Shown one piece after another: positions 43,928-52,500 of a stretch of DNA of 64,000 nucleotides (within the stretch, counting starts at the first letter, position 1; each line of letters starts with the position of its first letter). This DNA comes from a virus. Location: IMG/VR virus record IMGVR_UViG_3300031251_000002, positions 1-64,000 of that record. The stretch is one strand, 5' to 3'. Both the position numbers and the translations under genes were made by a program. The notes under the pieces are model-generated. The model ran no database searches. It worked only from the letters and a program-made list of their open reading frames with translations, and was not told where the DNA came from.

Positions 43928-44133
43928 TGTTCTGGAAGAGCAAGAAATCACCCCTACGGCTATACCCGTTCATCAAGGACCACCTCTGTCCTAAGTGCAA
44001 TCGGAACCTCCTAACGGGTGGGATTCATCGAACGTTCGATGATCAGGAATACCTGTGGCGTCTATGTTACGGGTGTGATGCGCGGATCTCTACAGAGGTC
44101 TGTCGTCCCGTACCGGAGGTTAAAGATGCGTAA
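43927..44133 (+). CDS. zinc-ribbon protein
   Basis: 68 aa. L-C-P-K-C-N-R-N-L and L-C-Y-G-C-D-A-R form a classic ribbon. ATG overlaps the previous TGA. Unknown. Confidence 0.7.
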   Translation: MFWKSKKSPLRLYPFIKDHLCPKCNRNLLTGGIHRTFDDQEYLWRLCYGCDARISTEVCRPVPEVKDA

Positions 44134-44434
44134 GCTGTCCGAGGTGGAGCGCAGGATCCTTCGCCGGATGCGGGCGCACCTGAAGAGTCTGGAGCGCTTT
44201 CCCCGCGATGGTGATTGGCAGAAGGGCTGGCGTACTGGGTTTACGGCAGCTATGAGTATGGTCGAGTTCGGAACTGCTGGGGCAACGGTTGTAGAAAGGA
44301 GAAAGTCCGTCGCTAAAGGACGAAGGATTTTCAAGCAGGTAATGCGGAGCATCATGAAAAGGGAAAAGGAAAAGGCTGAAAAGGAACGTAACGAAAGGCG
44401 TAACGATGTACAAGAGCAGGGAGCTTCAACGTAG
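44126..44434 (+). CDS. basic helical protein
   Basis: 102 aa, Arg/Lys-rich and helical, ending in a long charged stretch (M-K-R-E-K-E-K-A-E-K-E-R-N-E-R). Overlaps the HicA-like gene by 29 bases. Perhaps RNA-binding. Confidence 0.68.
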   Translation: MRKLSEVERRILRRMRAHLKSLERFPRDGDWQKGWRTGFTAAMSMVEFGTAGATVVERRKSVAKGRRIFKQVMRSIMKREKEKAEKERNERRNDVQEQGAST

Positions 44435-44606
44435 GCTAACAATGGCCGGATTCACTCTCGATCCCCGGTCGAAGCACATAAAGGTGTTTCAGGGTAATCT
44501 GTTGGTAACGATTCTCACCAAGAATGACTCGCCGGATCCCCACGCGGTCAAGAATACGATCTCATTGATACGCCGGAAGACCGGCATTGACATCAGGAAG
44601 TTTTGA
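44406..44606 (+). CDS. HicA-like protein
   Basis: 66 aa. S-R-E-L-Q-R-R-L-T-M-A-G-F...S-K-H-I-K-V-F-Q-G-N-L-L-V-T-I-L has the double-stranded-RNA-binding-like HicA/YcfA layout, with the expected His (S-K-H). HicA proteins are mRNA interferase toxins; no HicB antitoxin is adjacent, so it may instead be an orphan regulator. Confidence 0.6.
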   Translation: MYKSRELQRRLTMAGFTLDPRSKHIKVFQGNLLVTILTKNDSPDPHAVKNTISLIRRKTGIDIRKF

Positions 44607-45319
44607 TGGACACGGTGCGAGACAAGGATCTCAACGAAGAGGTCACGTTGGAGGATTGGTTTGCCGCCCAGCCAGCCAAGCAGCGGTGGCGGTGGGATCT
44701 GACGACTCCGTACGCGGCCTCGATGGAAGCGTGGGACGCGATCAAGGACTGGCAGAAAAAGCAATATCCGATTCGCCATTTTTTTCAGTCCAAGGCTCGT
44801 ATTTTCTTTTTCAGAAAATATCGGCAGTGGATCAAAGATCCGTGGTACTACTTCACCTGCATGGTCTGGAAGCGCTACAACCGCATTCACGTTAAATCTC
44901 TCCCGCCAACTTGGGTAGATCCATGCACCCTCCTTCCTCATGCAGTCTTCACCATTCTCGCTGATCACATCGAGCAGGGCGAAGGTGGACGCGAGAAGTT
45001 CGCCGCGTACACGAAGGATGTTGAGAAGTGGCTGGAGACTGCCAGCGCTAACCCCCAGTTCCCCGGTGAGGTTGCTTCATTGACCAAGCAGCTTTACGCC
45101 ATGACGACTCAGCTTGAGGTCTACGATTACTGGCAGGACCGGAAGCGCTACTTTGAAGCGGAAGATTACAACACGATCAAGGGCAAGGCTGACTTTGCCA
45201 CAAAGGGGGAGTACGACAAATACTTGCGCTGGTACTGGAAGGAAGAGAAGCGGCTTAACAAGCTTGAGGAAGACATGCTGATTAAGCTGATCAAGGTAAG
45301 ACGAAGCCTATGGACTTAG
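44606..45319 (+). CDS. conserved phage protein, Trp/Tyr-rich
   Basis: 237 aa. D-P-W-Y-Y-F-T-C-M-V-W-K-R-Y-N-R-I-H-V-K-S-L-P-P-T-W-V-D recalls a conserved phage family with W-Y-W-F...R-V-W-x-R-Y and a downstream H-A-x-F helix. Soluble, helical, charged. No function is known to me. Confidence 0.75.
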   Translation: MDTVRDKDLNEEVTLEDWFAAQPAKQRWRWDLTTPYAASMEAWDAIKDWQKKQYPIRHFFQSKARIFFFRKYRQWIKDPWYYFTCMVWKRYNRIHVKSLPPTWVDPCTLLPHAVFTILADHIEQGEGGREKFAAYTKDVEKWLETASANPQFPGEVASLTKQLYAMTTQLEVYDYWQDRKRYFEAEDYNTIKGKADFATKGEYDKYLRWYWKEEKRLNKLEEDMLIKLIKVRRSLWT

Positions 45320-45326
45320 GGGGGCT

Positions 45327-45560
45327 ATGTTCACGATTCGCTTTTACACCAAGGACGGCAAGGCCGTTTACATGCAGTGTGATTCATCTGGTTTTGTTGA
45401 GACCCTCCAAGGAGAACCCGCCTTCACAGTTTGCGTTGAGATTACCGGAGGTGAATTCCTCCGTTTGAATCGTTTCAAGAAGAAGCCTCCCATTACCGGT
45501 CGGAGAGGCGTCATGGGGCGACGGACAAAGGCAAAGGCTACCGGCCAGATTGGATGCTGA
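45327..45560 (+). CDS. small beta-rich protein
   Basis: 77 aa. F-T-I-R-F-Y-T-K-D-G-K-A-V-Y-M-Q-C and a basic C-terminus (G-R-R-T-K-A-K-A-T). Start after GGGGGGC. Unknown. Confidence 0.68.
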   Translation: MFTIRFYTKDGKAVYMQCDSSGFVETLQGEPAFTVCVEITGGEFLRLNRFKKKPPITGRRGVMGRRTKAKATGQIGC

Positions 45561-45561
45561 T

Positions 45562-45753
45562 ATGAGTGAGATTGTTACTTGCCCCCAGTGTGGCAAGGAG
45601 TGGGAAAAGAAGTTCGGCCAGTCAAGCTACTACGATGATCGCATGACCAAGAGCTATTGCGCCGAGTGCCGCGAGGAGTACAACGCTGAATGCGAGCGTC
45701 TGGCTGAGGAGCGCGAGGTCGAGCGCGAGCAGTGGCGCAGGGAGAGGGAATGA
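45562..45753 (+). CDS. zinc-ribbon protein with charged helix
   Basis: 63 aa. T-C-P-Q-C-G-K-E-W and Y-C-A-E-C-R-E then a Glu/Arg-rich helix. It overlaps the start of the HU-like gene by four bases. Unknown. Confidence 0.7.
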   Translation: MSEIVTCPQCGKEWEKKFGQSSYYDDRMTKSYCAECREEYNAECERLAEEREVEREQWRRERE

Positions 45754-46043
45754 AGCCTGTTGCCAAGATGACGCTGCCTGAACTGGCTGAGATCATTGCA
45801 AAGAAGCACAGACTGTCTGATGGTGAGGCAAAGGCTATTCTCCAATCTACGTTTGGTGTGATAGTCAGAAACGTGAAACGTGGCCGAAGGGTTCAAGTCC
45901 CGAAGGTTGGGTTGTTTTACCTGCACCATCATCGTCGTTCTGTAAGAACTGGTAACCTGCCGGGACACGCTGGGAAGTCGTTTGTGGTTCCGGGACACCC
46001 GCACATCAAGTTCCGTATGAGTGACTGGCTGAGGGGGAAGTGA
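45750..46043 (+). CDS. HU/IHF-family DNA-binding protein 2
   Basis: 97 aa. L-A-E-I-I-A-K-K-H-R-L-S-D-G-E-A, V-K-R-G-R-R-V-Q-V-P-K-V-G-L-F-Y and P-H-I-K-F-R-M-S match HU/IHF with its beta-arm replaced by a His-rich segment. Paralogous in fold to 19040 but divergent. It would bend or bridge DNA. Confidence 0.78.
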   Translation: MKPVAKMTLPELAEIIAKKHRLSDGEAKAILQSTFGVIVRNVKRGRRVQVPKVGLFYLHHHRRSVRTGNLPGHAGKSFVVPGHPHIKFRMSDWLRGK

Positions 46044-46246
46044 TGTTCGGCTATCAGGGCATCCTTCACGAACCCGTTACTACCAAGCATTGCGCCACCT
46101 GCAATGGGCCATTGATCCAGAAGTGGATCTTCACCGAGACCGGGAATTCGTTCAGGTCGAGCAGCGTCTACCAGCACAAGTTGAGAGACTGCGTGATAGA
46201 GCTTGCTGAGCAGGTGGCGAAGCTGGAAGCGAAAGGGAAGAAGTGA
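46043..46246 (+). CDS. small Cys protein
   Basis: 67 aa. H-C-A-T-C-N-G-P-L-I and a later C with a helical end. Start ATG within GTGATG. Unknown. Confidence 0.65.
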   Translation: MFGYQGILHEPVTTKHCATCNGPLIQKWIFTETGNSFRSSSVYQHKLRDCVIELAEQVAKLEAKGKK

Positions 46247-46515
46247 TGGATATCGAAGGCGGGATTCTTTTGTTCATCGCTGTCATCATCGCCCTCATTG
46301 TCTGGCGCATTGTGGTTATGGTCCGCAAGACGGGGCGGATGGAAGCTGCGTGTCCCTTCCAGCCGGGAACGACGGTGCGTCACAAGTCTGGTGGCTTCAG
46401 CCCGAACATGACGGTGTATCTTCTTCAGGGTTCCTTGGTATGGTGTCGCTGGTATGCTGATGGATTCTCTGCGAATCACTTCTATGCGGAGGAGTTGAAG
46501 AAGGTTGATGATTGA
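46246..46515 (+). CDS. membrane protein with YodC-like domain
   Basis: 89 aa. One span (I-L-L-F-I-A-V-I-I-A-L-I-V-W), then F-Q-P-G-T-T-V-R-H-K-S-G-G-F-S-P-N-M-T-V...V-W-C-R-W-Y, the DUF2158/YodC small beta domain. The anchor plus beta domain is unusual for the family. The next promoter starts near its stop. Confidence 0.72.
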   Translation: MDIEGGILLFIAVIIALIVWRIVVMVRKTGRMEAACPFQPGTTVRHKSGGFSPNMTVYLLQGSLVWCRWYADGFSANHFYAEELKKVDD

Positions 46516-46540
46516 CGTAACATGTTACTTGTGCTATACT
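46512..46540 (+). promoter_or_regulatory. sigma70-type promoter with operator palindrome
   Basis: TTGACG (46512-46517), 17-base spacer, TATACT (46535-46540), with TGC before the -10. The spacer contains GTAACATGTTAC (46517-46528), a perfect 12-bp palindrome, well placed for repressor binding. It drives the gene at 46557. Confidence 0.8.
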
Positions 46541-46556
46541 TCGTACTGGAGGTGAC

Positions 46557-46742
46557 ATGAAGTCACGCATTGAGACAAGGCTCCGGTATCAGAAGTGGCC
46601 TCTCGTAGTCGAGATCAGCGAAGGAGGAGTCCGGGTGCTTCAGAAGGGTCGGAAGAATCAGAACCACCCGGAGCAGTTCATGTCATGGGACATGATCGCC
46701 AAGCGCGTCTTCCCCGGCGCGGTGGAGGGCCGGGATGCCTAA
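46557..46742 (+). CDS. small basic protein
   Basis: 61 aa. Beta-rich with V-V-E-I-S-E-G-G-V-R-V-L and a W-D-M-I-A-K-R-V-F end. TGGAGGTGAC is its ribosome-binding site. First gene after the best promoter in the window; it might be an early regulator. No family recognised. Confidence 0.7.
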   Translation: MKSRIETRLRYQKWPLVVEISEGGVRVLQKGRKNQNHPEQFMSWDMIAKRVFPGAVEGRDA

Positions 46743-46956
46743 GAGAAAGAAGCCTCTGACGGAGGCCCAGATCATCGCGGCTCTCAAGGCCCGCGAGCAG
46801 GACTGGGAGCAAGAGGCGGTGATCGAAGCGGCGATGAAGAGCATTGGATTGACGATGGTGGACGACGAGGACGCTGATCTGATTCGGAGGATTGCCCGTC
46901 CCGGCCTCGATGGTTTCATGGCATTGGTAACCTTAGCAAAACCGCCGGAAAAGTAG
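46735..46956 (+). CDS. small helical protein
   Basis: 73 aa. L-T-E-A-Q-I-I-A-A-L-K-A-R-E-Q-D-W-E-Q-E-A-V-I-E-A-A-M resembles a HTH-like or coiled helix pair. Overlaps the previous gene by 8 bases. Unknown. Confidence 0.68.
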   Translation: MPKRKKPLTEAQIIAALKAREQDWEQEAVIEAAMKSIGLTMVDDEDADLIRRIARPGLDGFMALVTLAKPPEK

Positions 46957-46965
46957 GAGATTTCA

Positions 46966-47217
46966 ATGCCCAACCAGTCCGTGCTGGATTCTTTCTGTGA
47001 GGAGCTTGAGTCCCTTATTGACGAGCATAGGGTTGGTGAGGCGTTACCGGTTCCAGCTACAAAGACTCGCTTCCACACCGAGTGGGTCAAGTGCGCTGGT
47101 TGTACCAAGACCTATACCTTGATGTTGAACGTCGAAGACGCCGACTTCGTACCCGAGGGCGGTGGGGCAATCGTTTTGTTGTGCGTACATTGCAGGGATG
47201 GATATGGCCGGGGCTAA
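46966..47217 (+). CDS. zinc-ribbon protein
   Basis: 83 aa. K-C-A-G-C-T-K and L-C-V-H-C-R-D around beta strands, after an acidic helix. AGGAGA upstream. Unknown. Confidence 0.7.
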   Translation: MPNQSVLDSFCEELESLIDEHRVGEALPVPATKTRFHTEWVKCAGCTKTYTLMLNVEDADFVPEGGGAIVLLCVHCRDGYGRG

Positions 47218-47485
47218 AAAAGAACTGCGGGTAATCTTCCAGTACCTGAAAGAAGATGGCATGGCGGAAGCTGTGGGCGATCTTGTTAGCCTTGTCCGGA
47301 CACAGGGGCTGGAGTCCTTTGACATCGTAGAGATCAGCGTGGATCGTCTCAATTCGTTTTCCGTTCCGGATTCCAACGTGGCGTTTGAGAAGCTGTTCGC
47401 TGGCGCGACCAACGAGTGCTTCGGTTGCCACCGGGAGATCGGGCGGTCGCATGCCGACGGGTGTCCGGTGGTGGGGAAGAGTTGA
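47198..47485 (+). CDS. small protein with Cys/His end
   Basis: 95 aa. Helical, ending C-F-G-C-H-R-E-I-G-R-S-H-A-D-G-C. ATG at 47198 or 47204. Its stop overlaps the TTG of the metallopeptidase-like gene. Unknown. Confidence 0.66.
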   Translation: MDMAGAKKELRVIFQYLKEDGMAEAVGDLVSLVRTQGLESFDIVEISVDRLNSFSVPDSNVAFEKLFAGATNECFGCHREIGRSHADGCPVVGKS

Positions 47486-47919
47486 AGTTCCTGACCAAGT
47501 TCTTCTACGGCAGTCTGGACGGCCTACACCATAGCCGCTGTGATCAGTGTAACGAGAAGGGCGGCTTGTGGCGTGGGCGCGTTGGCGCTCCTGAGCTACG
47601 TGGCAAGCGCTTCCATGACTGGCGTCCTGAGCAAGAGCATGCCTGTACGTGGGACGGCGAAGACCCCAAGGATCCTGTCGAGCATGTCGTTGTCATTCAC
47701 CCAGAGCTACTCCGTCACAAGACTCTCATGGCAGATTGCGTCATCCACGAATGGTTCCATGTGATCGACCATACCGAGCGCTGCCGGGACACGCCGGGGT
47801 GGTATCTGCCCCATTCGGTAATCACCCGGCTAGCCACGGCCTTCGCCAAGTTCCTAGCTGAAAACAACCTAGAGATAGTCCAACACAAGATCGTGAAAGC
47901 GGAGCCAGAAGATGTGTAG
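47482..47919 (+). CDS. zincin-like metallopeptidase fold
   Basis: 145 aa from TTG. D-C-V-I-H-E-W-F-H-V-I-D-H (H89, E90, H93, H97) is an HExxH active-site helix, preceded by a Cys pair (C-D-Q-C) near the start. Such small zincins (SprT/WLM-like or ImmA-like) cleave proteins, sometimes host repressors. Substrate unknown; the start and exact family are uncertain. Confidence 0.72.
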   Translation: MKFLTKFFYGSLDGLHHSRCDQCNEKGGLWRGRVGAPELRGKRFHDWRPEQEHACTWDGEDPKDPVEHVVVIHPELLRHKTLMADCVIHEWFHVIDHTERCRDTPGWYLPHSVITRLATAFAKFLAENNLEIVQHKIVKAEPEDV

Positions 47920-48244
47920 CCAGTTTTGGACTATCGAGTTCACCGTACCCTGCCCGGTCTGTCACCAGACGCAGATTTTCCAAGCCCAGACTCATGCCTT
48001 CGGGGAGATTGGAAGCTGTACCAACTACTACAAGACGGGCGATCTCGTAGAAGAGCTTGTGGGTAACCCAGAAGACGTTTTGCAGATAGACGACTTTGTG
48101 GTAACCTGCAAGGCTTGCAACACATGGTTGATGGCCGGTGCCGTCTTTGAGAACGGTCGGTTCATGGGGATCTACGAGTTCGGGATAGACAAGGGGATTG
48201 GTGATGCCGACAAGTGGGATGAGGGTTCTGACGATGGGGAGTGA
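47912..48244 (+). CDS. Cys-containing hypothetical protein
   Basis: 110 aa. P-C-P-V-C-H-Q-T and T-C-K-A-C-N-T-W form a ribbon; the acidic C-terminus is G/D-rich. Overlaps the previous gene by 8 bases. Unknown. Confidence 0.7.
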   Translation: MCSQFWTIEFTVPCPVCHQTQIFQAQTHAFGEIGSCTNYYKTGDLVEELVGNPEDVLQIDDFVVTCKACNTWLMAGAVFENGRFMGIYEFGIDKGIGDADKWDEGSDDGE

Positions 48245-48425
48245 GTTCACCCCGCCGGGATACGTGCGGAAGCTGTTCTGCCTCCCTTGCGCGGCTGGTG
48301 AGCATGATCTGAAGTACCACGGTGAGCTTGGTTGCTTGCGGGTAACCGATGCGATTCCGATGGACTGGCCCTGCAAGTGCGAGGAACGAAACTACGCCCG
48401 CAAGACGCAGAGGAGGATCATATGA
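48234..48425 (+). CDS. zinc-module small protein
   Basis: 63 aa. F-C-L-P-C-A-A-G-E-H-D-L-K-Y-H-G-E-L-G-C...W-P-C-K-C-E-E-R is a variant of the CxxC...H...H...C...CxC module found across the window. Basic C-terminus. Unknown. Confidence 0.68.
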   Translation: MGSEFTPPGYVRKLFCLPCAAGEHDLKYHGELGCLRVTDAIPMDWPCKCEERNYARKTQRRII

Positions 48426-48769
48426 ACGAGGATCTCCCGCCCCCGGAAGGACGCGACGAATCTGATATCGAGTTCAGCGAAGGCGATATCATTGATGCGT
48501 ACGAAGCCTCCGCGCTGAAGGCCGTCCAGAAGGCAGCGTTCCTTCTTGGCCTCCTGCGGCGTATCTCTACGATCCTTGAGCCGACTGCCCAGTTGGCCAT
48601 GAACGCGGCTGCTCACGCTCCCGGCTGCTTGGCTGTTCCGGAGGATGGCGATGTGGTCGCTCCTGACAAGTGCATCTGCACCCTGCGCCCCATCCTTCAG
48701 GCATACCGTGAGTCTACTCAAGTCAGTCAGAGTCCCACAGCGACGAACGTTTTGATGTCAGAAGAGTGA
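48422..48769 (+). CDS. acidic helical protein with C-terminal Cys
   Basis: 115 aa. Acidic head, helical A-L-K-A-V-Q-K-A-A-F-L-L-G-L-L-R-R, then A-P-G-C-L-A...K-C-I-C-T-L. ATG overlaps the previous stop. Unknown. Confidence 0.68.
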   Translation: MNEDLPPPEGRDESDIEFSEGDIIDAYEASALKAVQKAAFLLGLLRRISTILEPTAQLAMNAAAHAPGCLAVPEDGDVVAPDKCICTLRPILQAYRESTQVSQSPTATNVLMSEE

Positions 48770-48951
48770 AGACTTTTCTCAAGGTCTGGCTGGGCGTCAT
48801 CGGGATCTGCTTGATTTTCCTTGGTGGCCTTGCCCTGCTGAACGTGATCTTCATCTTCTTTCATCGTTGGGGCGAGAAAGGCGATACGGTCTTCCTCTTC
48901 CTATGCGGGACGGCCTTTGTCGCATGGGTGGTTAGTTCGTTTATTGATTGA
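48766..48951 (+). CDS. two-span membrane protein
   Basis: 61 aa from GTG. Hydrophobic segments V-W-L-G-V-I-G-I-C-L-I-F-L-G-G-L-A-L-L and V-F-L-F-L-C-G-T-A-F-V-A-W-V-V. The 73-base gap after it has four GTAAC copies in 24 bases (48988-49011). Confidence 0.65.
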   Translation: MKTFLKVWLGVIGICLIFLGGLALLNVIFIFFHRWGEKGDTVFLFLCGTAFVAWVVSSFID

Positions 48952-48997
48952 GAGGGGGCGATAAGTCGAACAGAAATGTGGAGCGGTGTAACAGTAA

Positions 48998-50215
<1,218 letters not shown>

Positions 50216-50260
50216 GCGTAAACTCGCGTTGCTTTTCCCGTAAGTGGGTCGAATTTTTTA

Positions 50261-50297
50261 GGGGTGGCCTACCTCCGTGGGTCACCCCACTTTTTTT
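50261..50297 (+). terminator. intrinsic terminator after collagen-like gene
   Basis: Stem GGGGTG/CACCCC extended inward by three more pairs, followed by AC and seven T. A second T-run precedes it (50253-50259). Confidence 0.88.
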
Positions 50298-50308
50298 GGG
50301 GTGCGTTA

Positions 50309-50560
50309 ATGAAAGTCATTGATGTCAACGGCTGCGATTGCGTCGAGCATCTCCGGATGCGGGCTATCGAGACTCAGGGCATTCTGATTGGGATGCACTA
50401 CGCGCTGAGCCTGACGAAAGACGAGTCCCGGTATGCGTATCTGAATGATGATGTCATTAACGAGATCCGCGCTTCACTGGAGACGGAGCATTCCGAGCCG
50501 CCTGTCCGTCTGAAACTTGTTGACTCCCCCGAGGCTCAGAAGGACAATAAACTCAAATGA
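50309..50560 (+). CDS. small helical protein
   Basis: 83 aa. N-G-C-D-C-V-E-H-L at the start and a helical body. First gene after the terminator, so a promoter should lie near 50230-50300; I see no convincing one. Unknown. Confidence 0.68.
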   Translation: MKVIDVNGCDCVEHLRMRAIETQGILIGMHYALSLTKDESRYAYLNDDVINEIRASLETEHSEPPVRLKLVDSPEAQKDNKLK

Positions 50561-51000
50561 ATCGCCCTCGCGTTTATCTCGCAGGACCGATAGACGGCTA
50601 TGCGTTGACTGAGGTTTCGGCGTGGCGGGATTATGCCCGCCATCAGTTCGATCAGGCTGAGATCGACGCTTACTCGCCGGTTCGCTTTGAGGATCCCAAG
50701 ACGACGCCCGCCTTTGTGGTCAAGGCATTCACCGCACCGGCTGGAATCGTGGCCAAGGATCGGCATTACCTCTCGACCTGCGATCTCGTCCTGATGAATC
50801 TCAAGGGTGCGAAACATGTTAGCAAAGGCAGCATGATTGAGGTAGGATGGGCCGATGCGTGGCGTAAGCCCCTTGTGACCGTGATAGACGAGGGCAACGT
50901 CCACCTACCCAATCCGATGTTGGAGAAGATGATCGAGGAGTTCCGGGTCAGCGATCTGGACGAGGGCATCGAGATTGCGATCAGGCTACTCCTGCCGTGA
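50557..51000 (+). CDS. nucleoside 2-deoxyribosyltransferase-like protein
   Basis: 147 aa. R-V-Y-L-A-G-P-I-D-G near the start, D-R-H-Y-L-S-T-C-D-L-V-L-M-N-L and G-S-M-I-E-V-G-W-A-D-A follow the nucleoside deoxyribosyltransferase / DUF1937-type Rossmann-like family, with the S-x-G-S-x-x-E-x-G active-site region. Members exchange or cleave the N-glycosidic bond of nucleotides; phages use them in nucleotide pools or counter-defence. ATGA overlap. Confidence 0.8.
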   Translation: MNRPRVYLAGPIDGYALTEVSAWRDYARHQFDQAEIDAYSPVRFEDPKTTPAFVVKAFTAPAGIVAKDRHYLSTCDLVLMNLKGAKHVSKGSMIEVGWADAWRKPLVTVIDEGNVHLPNPMLEKMIEEFRVSDLDEGIEIAIRLLLP

Positions 51001-51236
51001 AGATGCGACAGGTTGACGGTTACAACACCAGCACTCGTTTTTGCCTCTGCGGAGATTCCTTTACGTGGGAAGGTCCGAGTTCTGAGTTGACGACATGGAT
51101 GGCCGTCCATGAGTCTCACGCAACCCCGGCTTTAGTCTGCCCAGCGTGTGGCGCGGCCTTGGACATCCGGTCTTGCAAAAAGGTTTGCACTAACCGGCCA
51201 AGTTGTGGATACTTTGAAAGCTGCAATGAATTCTGA
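50997..51236 (+). CDS. Cys-rich double-ribbon protein
   Basis: 79 aa from GTG. F-C-L-C-G-D-S, V-C-P-A-C-G-A and later K-V-C...C-G-Y. Several phage proteins of this type occur beside nucleotide-metabolism genes. Unknown. Confidence 0.7.
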   Translation: MKMRQVDGYNTSTRFCLCGDSFTWEGPSSELTTWMAVHESHATPALVCPACGAALDIRSCKKVCTNRPSCGYFESCNEF

Positions 51237-51244
51237 GGTAACCA

Positions 51245-51622
51245 ATGTCTTTTGACCCGCACACCAAGGTAATCGTGTCCGTTCAAGATGTCTTTGGACA
51301 GGCGTCCTGTGAAGACCATCCGATTAACTGTGTAACCGAAGCTGAGGTTGCGAACGCTGAAACCCTGTTCTCTGCTTTCCGGTGCCTCTGCACTGGATGG
51401 GGTCAGAACTGCGAGAGTTGGTGTGATACCGAGTCCTTCGCTGTCGCCAAGCTTCAGGATGGCCGCTTCTTGGTAGTCTGGGAAAACGCCGACTCTAGCG
51501 GCCATGGTTGCCAGTGTGATGGTGGGGCTGGCGTTTACTCGACGCTGAAGGATGCCGTCAGGCTTGGACTGGGCACGGATCAGCGCAAGCTTTTCGAGGA
51601 GCAGTCGTGCCTAGGATCGTAG
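51245..51622 (+). CDS. conserved Cys-rich phage protein
   Basis: 125 aa. F-R-C-L-C-T-G-W-G-Q-N-C-E-S-W-C-D and W-E-N-A-D-S-S-G-H-G-C-Q-C-D are a pattern I recall from conserved phage hypothetical proteins. AGGTAACC upstream. Function unknown. Confidence 0.75.
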   Translation: MSFDPHTKVIVSVQDVFGQASCEDHPINCVTEAEVANAETLFSAFRCLCTGWGQNCESWCDTESFAVAKLQDGRFLVVWENADSSGHGCQCDGGAGVYSTLKDAVRLGLGTDQRKLFEEQSCLGS

Positions 51623-52245
51623 CGATCAGCGATACGCACTGCCAGATGGGGAAGGTGAAACTCCCCGATGGGGACATCCTCATCCACGCGGGCGATCTGA
51701 CGAACCGTGGTTCAATTCGTGAGACTTCGATGGAGATGACGATCCTGAATCAGCTTGCGGACCGGTTCAAGCATGTCATCTACGTAGCAGGTAACCACGA
51801 CTGGCTTCCGTACATGGATCGTAACGTGGCTAGCTCCCTACTTGGTCGAGTCCAGTACCTTGAGGATTCGATGATCGAAGTCGAGGGGTTGAGGATCTAC
51901 GGTTCGCCTTGGACGCCGCTGTTCATGGACTGGGCCTTCATGCTGCCCCGGCAGGGAGAGGCGATCCGCGCCAAGTGGGACAAGATTCCTGATGGTGTAG
52001 ACGTTTTGGTAACACATGGGCCAGCGTACGGGATCCTTGATCAGAACCCGCAGGGGTTTGCGGTTGGCTGCGAGCAGTTGACCTCGGCTCTTTCAGTCAT
52101 GGCAGTTCCGCCCAAGCATCACATCTTTGGCCACATTCACGATTCGTATGGGACGCACGTAGGCGAGAAGACGAAGAGTTACAATGTCGCGGTTTGCAAC
52201 GAGCGATACCAGCCGTTGAACAAGCCGACTGTCATCGAGGTATAG
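51607..52245 (+). CDS. calcineurin-like metallophosphoesterase
   Basis: 212 aa from GTG with GAGGAG upstream. I-S-D-T-H, H-A-G-D-L-T, V-A-G-N-H-D, L-V-T-H-G-P and G-H-I-H give the complete set of metallophosphoesterase motifs with all metal ligands. It would hydrolyse phosphate mono- or diesters, possibly nucleotide signals. It sits immediately upstream of the Acb2-like gene, which fits a nucleotide-signal theme. Confidence 0.88.
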   Translation: MPRIVAISDTHCQMGKVKLPDGDILIHAGDLTNRGSIRETSMEMTILNQLADRFKHVIYVAGNHDWLPYMDRNVASSLLGRVQYLEDSMIEVEGLRIYGSPWTPLFMDWAFMLPRQGEAIRAKWDKIPDGVDVLVTHGPAYGILDQNPQGFAVGCEQLTSALSVMAVPPKHHIFGHIHDSYGTHVGEKTKSYNVAVCNERYQPLNKPTVIEV

Positions 52246-52500
52246 ATGCTGCCTGTCAACATCAACACTGAAGAAGCTTTCGATACTGTCGAGTTCAACG
52301 AAGAGTCCAAGCGGATATCAGGGAAGATCGTAGATGCAGCCAAATACTTCACGATGATTATCAACTCCAACCTCTACAATTGCGCTGAGAAGACGCTGAC
52401 AATCCGCAAGGTTCAGGAGGCAGTCTTCTGGGCCAATGCAACGATCAAGGCGAATCAGGTAAAGCGGAAAGAGAAGCACGTTCTGGTGGAGGAGAAGTGA
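52246..52500 (+). CDS. Acb2-like cyclic-nucleotide sponge
   Basis: 84 aa. Residues 25-71 (S-G-K-I-V-D-A-A-K-Y-F-T...N-C-A-E-K-T-L-T...V-Q-E-A-V-F-W-A-N-A-T-I-K-A-N) follow the two-helix Acb2 / Tad1-hairpin pattern with E-x-x-x-T/A-L-T...E-A-V-x-W-A-N-A-x-I. Acb2 proteins bind cyclic di- and trinucleotides and block CBASS and related defences. It starts directly after the phosphoesterase stop. Binding residues have not been checked against a structure. Confidence 0.72.
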   Translation: MLPVNINTEEAFDTVEFNEESKRISGKIVDAAKYFTMIINSNLYNCAEKTLTIRKVQEAVFWANATIKANQVKRKEKHVLVEEK

